A DNA stretch of 32,500 bases from Symbiodinium natans (lineage: Eukaryota; Sar; Dinophyceae; Suessiales; Symbiodiniaceae), in NCBI GenBank assembly GCA_905221605.1, contig CAJNDS010002197.1, positions 170,001 to 202,500 on the forward strand, in the 5' to 3' direction. The position numbers and the translations under genes were made by a program. The stretch's first letter is position 1. Every line of letters begins with the position of its first letter. The notes under the pieces were generated by a model. That model did not search any database. It had not been told where the DNA came from and saw only the letters and a list, made by a program, of their open reading frames with translations. This document shows positions 20,301-31,448 of the stretch, piece by piece.

Positions 20301-23300
20301 CGAAGGGTTCTTCGGAGAAAAAACGTTCGGCCAAGCACACCAGCCTACCACCACCACAGTACCATCACCACACTACCACCACCACACTTCCATCACTACA
20401 CTACCACCACCACACTACCGTCACACTGCCATCACCACACTACCATCACCGCACTACCGTCACCACACTGCCATCACCACAGTACCATCTCAGCTGCATC
20501 GCTTCTGTACGCTGTCTATTAAATTCTCTCTTATTTCTTAGGCCGCGGTGGGTTTCGCCGCGGCCAGCGCGGTGCCCCTGCACCGCAAGCACTCTACACC
20601 TTCTAAACCCTCTAAACCATCCAAACCTTCTAGACCCTGAACCCTAAACCCTAAACCCTCTAGACCTATTTGGGGTTGCCCAGGTTGGGCCCTGAGCCCT
20701 TCAATATAGTCTTAGACACGATTCTCTTACACCCAATACGGCAGGACCTGAACCCCAAACCCTAGACATTTTCTTTCGGGCTTTGGGGAGCACCCTAAGC
20801 CCTAAACCCTAAACCCTAAACTGACCCTAAGCCTTAAACCCTAAGCCCCAGGCCCCAAACCCTAAACCCTAAACTCTAACGCCTAAGCACTAAGCCCCAG
20901 ACCCTGAACCCTACAGAGTGGCATTACCGTGCCCGAGGCCCGTGGACTCGGAGCACTCAGCCATCTTTCAGTGCATGCCACTTGATTGCAACTTTGAGAG
21001 TTCGGAGTTTAGGGTACGGGGGCAACCGAAAGGGGACTAACCAGGGTATCAACCCTCAACAGTTGCCTGAATGAATTTCCCAGAACGAACCAGAAAGACA
21101 AACCCACGGGGTTAAAGTTCACCAGGTCAAAGGAAGGGGCACCCTTACACAAGTAGAGGGGCACTAACCCAACCCTCACTCCCAAACACGGACTTTTTCT
21201 TTTGGACGGACTGGCCATCCTTGAGCCATAAAAGATTTCCGGGTACGTTGACCCTTTCAACTCCCAACACCAACTCTTTTCCACAATACAAACTGCAGCT
21301 CCGCACTCCCCCTGTCCTAGGATTTCCTAGGACACAAACTGGAGGTGCAGACTTTTGGCCAAAAGCTGCCATTAGGGCAGCAGCCCGCTGCTTGAAATGC
21401 ACAATATGGTTTTACGTCATCCAGGACGAAATTATAGCTCATTGGCTAAACCCACTAACCACAGAGAATCTTTTTTCCACCATGATCCTCTTTTCATTGA
21501 AGACTCTTCGGCCTTCTTCACCACAAACCGTGGTCTTCGCTACGCGAACAGCTACTGACTTCTACTGTCAGGGATTTCCATACCCTTAATAGTAACCACC
21601 ACATTTTCAGCGCATTGGCCGATTCAGCACACCTGTCTCCAGAAAGAGAAAAACCATCCCTTCATCCATACTATCCAGTCACTTCTTCTTCCGATGGCTA
21701 TCGATACTGAGGTGAAGTCGCAGCAGAATATGCTCTAGGTCCGAAACTGTAAGAACAGGATCCTGCACGCACCTTTGAATTGAGGATACCAATCCTTCTC
21801 TCTTTGCGTCCTCAATCGCTTGGCAAGATTGACCCAGCTCTGCATCCACAGTGATAGACGCTTGAGCATCCACATCAGAGGGACGATCCTTTTCCTCAGG
21901 ACCTTTCACCACTACCACCTCTTCCTTCTTGGGGCTCTGACTTTTCTCCTTCTTCTTCGTCTTTCCAACGACGTTTGACTTTGTGCGCATTTTCGAGGCT
22001 TTTTCCCCTGCAGAAACCACCGCATTGGATGATGATCCACCCTTCTCAATGTTCGCCGGCATCTTCTTCGGCTTTGGAACCATGAGAGTGTAAGGATCTT
22101 CGATAGCTGCAGTTTTCCTCTTCTTCTTGACCTTTTTCACCTCCTCCTCAACGGCAACCTCCGTCTCCGAAGTCTCAACCACCTCCTTTTCGGCAGGAAT
22201 ATCCTTGCTGGACTCCCTTTCTAGGGACCTCTTTTTGCCCCTTTTGGGATCTTTCTCTTCTCCCACGTTGGCTCGCTCGAACCATATCCTCAGGTCATTG
22301 ACCCATTCTTCCACCTCCGCGAGCGAAACATCATACGACTTCACTACTTCGTGAAGTTCCAGCACGGACAGCATACCAGTGGTCCACGAAACCCATTCTC
22401 TATCCATCTGGTCAGCATCTCCATTGAACTTCAGGAGTTTGAACAGTGGGTCCGCCTCTGCTCGAGCCAAATCTGACTTGCCATTGGACAGAAATGAAAT
22501 CGCCTCCATCAACAGTTCCGCCATTTTGGTATCATCGTCATAAACCATGAAATCCTCCTCACCATCATCGAACTGTTCAGGAGAGATCTCCTTTTCTCCA
22601 CCTTTTGCACCAGAACTTCTCCTTGGACCATCCCTTGGGGGCGTCCTTGGAGACCTTGGCCTCTGTTCATCCAGCGGATCACCATGCTCAAAGACACACC
22701 TGTCCCCATAACGACACTTCCCAGACTGAGCAAACTGGATACACCTTACTCCAGTTGCGTCGTGTGAGAACGCACACTCCTTCCCAGCGAAGCAGGGTCT
22801 CCCCGCCACATAGTATTTGCACCAATACGAATGCAGCACCACATCATCTTCTGAATGGATGAATTTGCAGTCTTCACCAAATTTGCAGCGATCTTTTCCC
22901 CTGCTGAACCTATAGCAGAAGCCTTTCTTCCTCTTCTCCAAGCGCTCCGCCTCGTACCGGTCCATAGGGCGATTCTGCTCTACATGAACATTGCCATGTA
23001 CCTGAGAACTGCTCCCTTCACCCAAGGTGCTATCAGTATTTGATGCTTGGAGTACAGCTGGAAAACCTGGCCTTGGTCCTACCACCTTCATGATTGGTTT
23101 TCCGCCAGCTCCTGAGCCACGCTGAGACGATCCAAAAACATTGAACATCTTCATGAAGGCCTTTCTAGTGCCGATCTTCTGCACCCTTTTGATTGGATGT
23201 TTCATTGCTCCAACCTTGCATCCAGATACGCTCAAACGACACAACCTCCTATACCCAGCTCTATATCCCTTCTTCCAAAGAGCCATAAGAATTCTAGAGG

Positions 23301-26300
23301 CAGTAACGTTCTCCACCTCTACCTTTTCCAACTGTCCCTCACTTTCCGGAACAAACCCATCCAACCCATCCATATCTGAAGACCTTTCCATCTTTTTTGA
23401 CACCACTTCGTCGAGGTAGTCTTCCGAGATCCAGAGTAAGTTCCTCTTAGAGGAAAGATTGTCACCGTTGTCTGGTCCTTCACCAGGATACCCCTTTGTG
23501 CTGTCGAAGATCTTACCAGTAGTGCGGTCCTGCGTAGAGAAATCCCAGTTGGAAGCAACGCGAGAGTACACTGACCACAAGAAAATCCTTGTGCCAGCCA
23601 GTCTTGACGATCCACTGGATGTCTCCTCTTCCGGAGACACTTCTGGCGCTTTGCCATCTCTTCCAGTGTCACCAATTGTCTCACCTCCAGCATCTTCAAT
23701 GGGAATAAGGGATTCATTGTTCCCTTGATCAAGTACCGCATCCTCCGGTCCAAGAACTTCCAGCACCGCTGTCGAAGGACCCACTTCTTCATCCGCATCG
23801 TCGTCCATCCTTTTCCAGAGAACCTCCAATTGATCAGCGCATGTCGCCGCCTGAAGGAACTCCATCAATTGGGCCTTCCCGCGCTGCCAGAGAAATTCCA
23901 AATTCACCACTGACCCTTGGCCTCCTAGGGTAAGGAACGGAGCAACCAATTTGGCTACCCTCGCCATAAGTTCGACGTGAACTTCCATGCCTGGACTGCG
24001 GCTCCAATCATAGGCAATTGCCTCCATAGCAGTTCCAAACTTATCAGTATTTCTGAATTCCCCTTCCAGACCAGGAGATAGCAATGCACCCATCACCGAA
24101 AGAGGATAATTTCCCACCACCGGCAAGCACGGATTGTCATGGAACGAATGATGCAAATCACCATAATGTCCTTGATCCCTCCTTTGAAAAAGGAGTGCTC
24201 CAGTCCCTAGCTGGGCATTCAATTCATCCACTTGAACCATTTCAGCACATATCCTCTGTGCCGCAGTCGCTATTGCCGGCCAGATGGTACGATCGGTCAA
24301 ACCGCGATGCATAACCCAATCAGTTGTTGGCGACTGAATCAGCGTTCCTGGATCATACACCATAACCACCATCGCACCATCATCCATTGACTGATCAGCA
24401 TCGTCCTCCAGTACCAGGTTCAAATCCTGTTCGCTTGCACCTTCGGATGACATGCTAATAACCAAATTTCGATCCATCTTATTGGACCCCTTCTGACAGT
24501 CCCTTTGCCCCACAGGCAACTTGCCGACAGCAACCTTCCAATAAATCCGAGTCAGAAGGCCTTTAACAAGCAATTGCTGAGGGTCCTTCTTCACCGGACG
24601 AACATCCAATGTCTTCGCACCATCACCACGGAGTTCATTGCTCCCACCTTCTCCTTCTTTTTGGTCAGTCTCCTCGCCAGAAATTTGCCTGCTCCTTCCA
24701 GCGCCGTCTCCTGTCCAGCCACTTCTTGCCCAGGAAGAACTTGAGCGCTTTCAGATACATTCACCTGTCCAGCAACACCTTGCCCAGGTAAAACCTCATC
24801 CGTGGAGCCCACCGCCAGCGAACCAACTATAACTGAGCCATCCCTTGCTCTTTTTTGAGACTGTTCAGTTCGACGAGAAGGTTGTGGTAGCGAAAAAACT
24901 TGAGAAGTCACTTCTTGGCGGGTCTCCCCCCGCGACGCTTTGTCGCGCCCTTCGCCAAGGTGAACCGATTTTTTCTGCCCGTCATTGGGGCTTGAAGAAC
25001 CAACCATCGGAACATTGCCACGAATCGCAGTTCTCTGTGAATCCCTTTCTCGCAAAAAGATTTCCCTCATGCGTTGCGCGGCATTGGTCTCTTCCTCGCT
25101 TGAATCGCTTGAGGAAGCGGCATAAGAGACCAAAGCCTCCGCCTGATCATCATCATCCACCACATCTGCCCACGCTCTGCTGAACCGATACGACAACCCA
25201 CCACGAGGCTTCAGTTCCAGTGGTTTTGGTTTTTCCACCGCTTCCGCCGGTTGCACTCGCCGTTGTGAGCGCGAGCGTGGCACCTGTCGCACCTGTTTTT
25301 TATCCAGCAAGGGCCTTCCCCTTTTTACAGGGTTTGATCTTGACCGATACTTTTTTGTTGGCGGGTTCACCGGCGGCATTCCAACTCCCACCAACCGCAG
25401 CTTCTGTACGCACAACGGAGACCTCTGCGCAAGCGTCCAACCATCACGGTACCTGACCTTATCAAAAAGCTCCCGATAGGAACCTCTCGGCATAGTTTTT
25501 GCACCGGAGTCTTCAGCTTCACGCACCTGAGCGAGGGTTCGCGCCGCCTCTCTTCCAGCTTCCTTGCTCCCAGAAGATTGTTGTACCCGTACAGATGCAT
25601 CGGAAGGAACTGCTTTTTCCGGTCCCCCCGGACGATATCGGACACCACCCACCAATTGCAGAATTTTGCATGCTGTCACTTTGTTGATCCCTTTGTCAAC
25701 CAAATCTTCCACAAAGATGAACTCTTGCAGGTCCGACACGTTGGTCACACCAAGTGTAATCATCACTTCACTTACATGAGGGGTATACACCCAAAGGTGT
25801 TTGTTGCGAGCCATCCAATTTTCAATTGGCTCCTCTGGATTTTGAAGCCGAGTACCAGTGGACTCAGCCACCGAATTCTTTTGTTCATCATCTTCTGCTT
25901 CATCCAGGGTACCCTTTTCACCTTCTTTTTGTGACACATTGGTCATTTGCAGCGCTTTTGGTGCTGAGGATGATGAAGATTCAGCTCCCCCACTCGCAGG
26001 TGGCTGAAAAGTGCTCCTGTCCGAAATCTCCCATCCTCTCTCTTTTTCAAACCGGACCTGATTGGCCACATGTACCAAGTGTTTCAGGTGCGCCAGCCGC
26101 TCATCTGACATCTCATCGTGGGAAAATCTGCAGGAATTTAACCCCTTACGGCAATGTCCTCTGAGGTAATAATCGAAACAGCAATGGTGGAACCCCGCGT
26201 CCCTTAGTGCCTTCCTGGAAGCATTGTCCCAAGCTTTGCCGGGTTCCCAAGTCCCTTCCAATGCTATGTCATCGTTGTGAAGATACCTGCATGTAGTCCC

Positions 26301-29300
26301 ATATTTACAACCACCTTGATTGTAATACAGACACAGCCGACTTTTTGGCTCACCCAACGTAGGTTCACCCTTTGATGCACCTTTACCAAAGTTGTACTTG
26401 GCCCGGAAGGCTGAATCCTCCCGCTCCTGCTGTGCCTCATCCACTGCGCCTTCCTCTGTAGGAGGGTCACCAATGTTCCCATCCTCATCTCCAGGTTTTT
26501 GGCTGCTCCTTGGCTCAGTTGGTCCACCCCCTGGCCAACCTTCACCATAACGACGATGCTCATAAGAACACTCATCACCATTGCGACACCTCCCCTGATT
26601 GAAGAACTTGCACAGCTTGCTGTATCCAGGTGACACAGTCTTTGGAGTCATGTGAGCCTTTTTGTACTGGTCAGGATCCATGTAGGCTTCCATTGGCTTG
26701 CCCTCCCTTTTACTCATGGATTCCACTGCACCATCAAGCTCCTGCAAAAATCGCTTGGTGTCCAGCCAAAGCGCGTTCCAAAGCTCATCTTCCCCTTGAC
26801 TTAGCACCGTTGCCACCGCTTCACCCACAACTGGTCGAGTAAATCTCCTTTTCCTACATGCCAGTTCGAAGAGCGCGTTGTGGTACTGTTTTCGGGAAAA
26901 GGTGGATGTCTTTCCCAAACCTGTGCTTTCTGCACCATCGGGCTTCCAACCATCACTTTGCAAGATGCCATACGCGCGCCGAGCTTCCGCATTCAGGAAT
27001 GCATGATCCGCAACACACTCCTGTAGCTCTTCCATTGGACGACCCAACAGCATCCCAGTGATTTTGCCCACATAGGCCTTATCAGCCTTTCCATCCTCAA
27101 GAAGAGCTTTATAGATCTTTTCTCCATAAAGTTGCCTTTCCTCTTGTTCTTCTGAGGATAACTCCTGATCAGCAACCCTTTCATCGGATTGCTCTTCCTC
27201 CCGTTTCCAGTCCCATTGACTGTTGGAATCTTGGTACCATTGACCAGCATACCATGAATCTGTCCACCACGTACTCCAGCCGCTGGCTTTCCATTTGCGC
27301 CGCGTCGAAGAAGAGTCCTCCTCGTCCTCTTCCAAAACCAGAAAGGTGTCCAAAATCACGGTACCATCATCCTCACTGTTCCATTGACAGTATCACCAAA
27401 TTTGAACTGATGTGCGTTGTTCCCTTCTGCAGGAACCAATACATTCACATCACCATGGTCCAAAAAAGCTCCATACCCATTGATGCAGCGCACTAGACCA
27501 ACGATCTCATCTCCCTCTTGATAGCAATGCTCCCCAGGTGAATCCAAGGCTCCCGCTCGGGGCACTTTCTTTGCATGCTCTTCAGAAACCGTCTCTGTAT
27601 CATCGGCTCCTGGAATATCCTTTGTTTCCACCTTTGGGTCACACTGCTCGTCCTGCTCCTGCACGAGTCCCACAAGATCATCCATCTTGTGCTCCTGGAT
27701 TTCAGGACCTTCCTTTTTGCCAGCCAATGGCTTTGCCTCATCTGTTGTAGTTCGCTCGGTGTCGACTTCCGCCGATCCTCCAGACGGCAATACTTCCCCC
27801 TTCATGGGAGCGGACCCATCATTGGAGTCTTTTGTCACACCTTCTGCAGCAGGCAAATTTTCTTCCACTGCAGGGCGATTGGATTGCTCATCCACGGCAG
27901 GTACATTTTCTTCCACCGCAGGCTCCTTTGGCTCCATGGTTTCCAAAGGAGAATTGCCACCATCATTGACCACAGCTGCCTCATCGGCTCCGGTGTAGCC
28001 CTTGCCATTTCGTTCCTCGCGGCTAACTTCAGGTTGCACCAGTACGTCCACCTGTGAACCTCCGTCATCAGCTGCTGCGGAGACCTGCGCCCCATTGTTG
28101 CAGTCGCCCGTGGAACGTGACACCATATGCACCTCAACCCGTGCTTCTTTCGCACTCCAGGTACTATCTGGCGCATTGACCCGCGCATCATTGGCGCTCC
28201 AGGCCTCATCTTTCAGATCTTCCGTGTCTCCAGCTATTCCAGAAGCTTCTTTTTCTCCTTGAATGGCAAGACTCTTGGCACCAAACGAAGAGACCTCCTC
28301 AGTTGTAACACACAACTTTTTCCCTCCGTCCTCCAAATCTCCAGGATCACCTTCCTGAACGACAGGTACCACATCCACCACTCTCTCTTCTGCAGCCGAC
28401 ACAGTTCCGATCTCCACATTGGGCATTTTTTCCTCTGGACCCACCGATTCCACCGCTGCCACACCCTCAGAAAGCGCTTCCATTTCTTCCCGATCCAGAT
28501 GTTCTCCAGCGATGTCTGCTCGGATTCCAGAAATTCCTTCCTCATCAGGAGAACCCGAGGTCTGGGCGTCACCACCAGCCCTAAAACCGCTATCCCCGAT
28601 AGTAGAGGAAAAATCCTTTTCACCTACACTATTTACACTACCCTGGAATGCCCTCGTAGACTCAGGCGTCGGAGTAGACGATGAAGGACCCAGTGCAGCC
28701 TCCATTTCCAGCTCATTGCCCGAAGGAGACCCAACCACCTCGTCACTTCTCATCTTCTCACCTACAGCCGGCAACGTCCACTTGCTTTCCTGCGTATCCA
28801 GGCAGTAGTAATACTGTCTCCCATCTTCGTGGAAGTGCCATTCCCACGTTGTCCCATCACACGCTTTAATCAGATGCTCATCTTTCCGAAAGCCATCCAT
28901 TTCAGAGACTTGACGCATCTCATCCGCTTCTTCTGACAACTGGCGCAACCTTTCAGCCTCCATCTGTAAGATCTCCTCCTCCCCCATGGCGTATTCAGCA
29001 GTTGGTGCAGCTTCAAAGCTGTCCGCGCCCTTCTGTTCGTAACCGCTTCCACCACCCAGGGAACTCGCCGAGGGATCCCCTTTAATCTTGTTCAGAGGTC
29101 TCCTGGCAGCTTGCAGCACCTCTCCACTCAGATTGGTCTGAGACCCTTGATCTACCATTCGGCCCGAAGTTGAAGTCGACGGCTGATACCCATGTTTTTG
29201 CAACACGCGTAAAACAGTCACCTCCATTTCACGGTCTATACCACCAGTCGCGTCCCAGTTCCTTTTTTCACCAGGCTTTGGCGATACAGCACGTCCTTCA

Positions 29301-31367
29301 GCTTCAGCATTGCTAACCATATCCACATTGGGATTCATACCCACATTGGGGCCTTCTGCAACCAAGGCTTCTTCCAGATGTTCTTCAGCGCCAGGCATTA
29401 CCACCACTTCCAGCTCCACCATTCTGTCCACCATCCGAGGAAGGCTGGAGCCATCGCTTGGGAGAAGGCATTGCTTCTTGATCCCAAAAACCTTAAGAGA
29501 ACACTCAACCGCAGGGAACCTCATTTGGGCTCATAACCTACGGGGGCAACCGAAAGGGGACTAACCAGGGTATCAACCCTCAACAGTTGCCTGAATGAAT
29601 TTCCCAGAACGAACCAGAAAGACAAACCCACGGGGTTAAAGTTCACCAGGTCAAAGGAAGGGGCACCCTTACACAAGTAGAGGGGCACTAACCCAACCCT
29701 CACTCCCAAACACGGACTTTTTCTTTTGGACGGACTGGCCATCCTTGAGCCATAAAAGATTTCCGGGTACGTTGACCCTTTCAACTCCCAACACCAACTC
29801 TTCTCCACAATACAAACTGCAGCTCCGCATAGGGTTTAGGGTTTAGGCCTTAGGGTGCAGGTAAGGATTAGAGTTCAGGTTTAGGGTTTGTGGTTCAGGG
29901 CTTACCGGTTCAGATTCTTTCGGTTGAATTCAACGGTTTTTCAATGAGGGGGCTTAGGGTTAGACACGGCCAAGTGCTGCCTAGGATTGAGAGGGTAGGC
30001 AGCGTTGACTGTGCAGCCTCGTGTGTCGGGTTTTGGGGTTTTTGGGTTCCCTGGGGGCCCCACCCGCCAGCGCCACTGAACATTTGTCTCAGCTGCCCAA
30101 ATGGGCATTTCCGAAGATAGGGCTCCCCCCTTTATACCCCAAATAGAAAAGAATCCCCTTAAAAGAGTACCCCCCCCCCCTTTCGGAAACCCCCAAAGAA
30201 TCCTTCGTTCCTGGGCGTTGGGGGCGCCACGAGCCCCGTTTACGAAGTGATTTGCAAGAGGTGGCGGATGGCGGCGGTTGTGCTCGTGGCTTCAAAGGCC
30301 CACACGTGAGGTGGCCACGTAGCCACGGCCACACGGCAGAGGTAGCTTCCTGGCTTGGCCAAGTTTTCGCCAATATCTGATGATGTGTCCGCGTTTTTTG
30401 CGGCGCGCTCGATTTTCAGGAGGTTTATGGCCCCTGGCCTCGCCGTCGTGGCACGATTTGGACTTCGGGATCTGTCAACGCGATATGGGCACAGAAGCCC
30501 CCCGACATTGAAATACCCTAAGCCCCCAAGCTCTGCAAACGGTCCCCTCCCCCTCGAAGCCCAAGCCTGGTGTTTCGGGATTGGGGGGTTTGGGTTTATG
30601 AGGGTTTTGGGTCAGTTGCAAACCCCTGCAAATCCCAGAAACTCCAACCCTATACGACCCCATAAACTCTGAACCCTATATACCACCCTCATTCCCGGCT
30701 AAGAACCAGTAAGCTAAGCCCTAAACCTAAACCAAATGAACCCAATAAACCCTACAAACCCTATAGACCCTATAAACCCTATAAGCCCTATAAACCCTAT
30801 AAGCCCTATAAACCCTATAAACCCTATAAGCCCTATAAACCCTATAAACCCTATAAACCCTATAAACCCTATAAACCCTATAAACCCTATAAACCCTATA
30901 AACCCTATAAACCCTATAAACCCTATAAACCCTATAAACCCTATAAACCCTACAAACCCTACAAACCCTATAAACCCTATAAACCCTATAAACCCTATAA
31001 ACCCTGAACCCTCAGCCCTAAACCCTAAACCCCCAAAACACTTAAACCCTAAACCCCCCAAACACCAAAACCCTAAACCCTAAACCCTCAGCCCTAAACC
31101 CTAAACCCTAAAACCCTCAACGCTAAACTCCCAGAGGCAGGGCATTCCCAAGGGCGGGGTGAAGAAGATCATCCTCACCGGCAGCGGGGGTACTTTCCGC
31201 GACATGCCTGGGTGCCTGGAGTTTCGCTGCGAGTGTTATTCAGGGTTTACCCTACGTAGACCCTAAACCCTAAACCCTAAACCCTAAACCCTCAACCCTC
31301 AACCCTCGACCCTCAACCCCAAACCCTAAACCCTAAACCCTAAACCCTAAACCCTAAACCCTAAACC

Positions 31368-31448
<81 letters not shown>

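Larger units (their letters stand above)
16509..20937 (+). other. dxr intron J-K (GC-AG, 4.4 kb) with a nested ORF
   Basis: 16610-17045 is A-rich and reads like degenerate AAG/GAA coiled-coil-type repeats with many stops. A 46-bp tandem duplication follows (17084-17183), then CCCCAAA variants and unique sequence to 17900. CCCTAAA arrays cover 17912-18543 with a duplicated 336-bp composite unit. A family 3 element lies at 18678-18758, then the RCC1-like ORF. 20030-20340 is unassigned unique sequence, followed by a CAC-rich minisatellite and degenerate heptamers. Confidence 0.7.
21015..29829 (-). mobile_element. Non-autonomous LTR retrotransposon, 8.8 kb, antisense to dxr
   Basis: Two 291-bp direct terminal repeats (21015-21305 and 29539-29829) differ at one base (21279 T versus 29803 C). 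They are flanked by a TAGGG duplication. On the minus strand the 5' LTR is followed at once by a primer site matching the anticodon arm of initiator tRNA-Met, and the 3' LTR is preceded by a polypurine tract. The LTR ends read TG...TA on the coding strand, not TG...CA. The interior has three long ORFs, each in the -1 frame relative to the one before, with RNA-binding domains. I found no YxDD reverse-transcriptase box, no HHCC/DDE integrase, no RNase H and no DTG/DSG protease. It probably depends on an autonomous partner. Near-identical LTRs point to recent insertion. Confidence 0.88.
20977..31136 (+). other. dxr intron K-L (GC-AG, about 10.2 kb) hosting the LTR element
   Basis: Apart from the LTR retrotransposon (21015-29829), it holds short TTTAGGG tracts where the element inserted, a family 3 element near 30095-30205, GC-rich unassigned islands at 30206-30380 and 30385-30520, the CCCTATAAA nonamer array, and degenerate CCCTAAA up to the acceptor. 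Confidence 0.85.

Noticed and set aside
21009-21284. 91-codon ORF in the 3' LTR starting at GTG
   Set aside because: No ATG at that start; the 3' LTR copy merely mirrors the 5' LTR frame, where an ATG-initiated version is noted instead.
24591-24760. Canonical -1 ribosomal frameshift site between ORF2 and ORF3
   Set aside because: The only candidate, C AAA AAG, does not fit X XXY YYZ in the zero frame; the frame relation is reported without claiming a mechanism.
30714-31083. Long open frames on both strands (GFI and NPI repeats)
   Set aside because: The 9-bp repeat keeps all frames periodic; symmetrical openness on both strands shows it is compositional.
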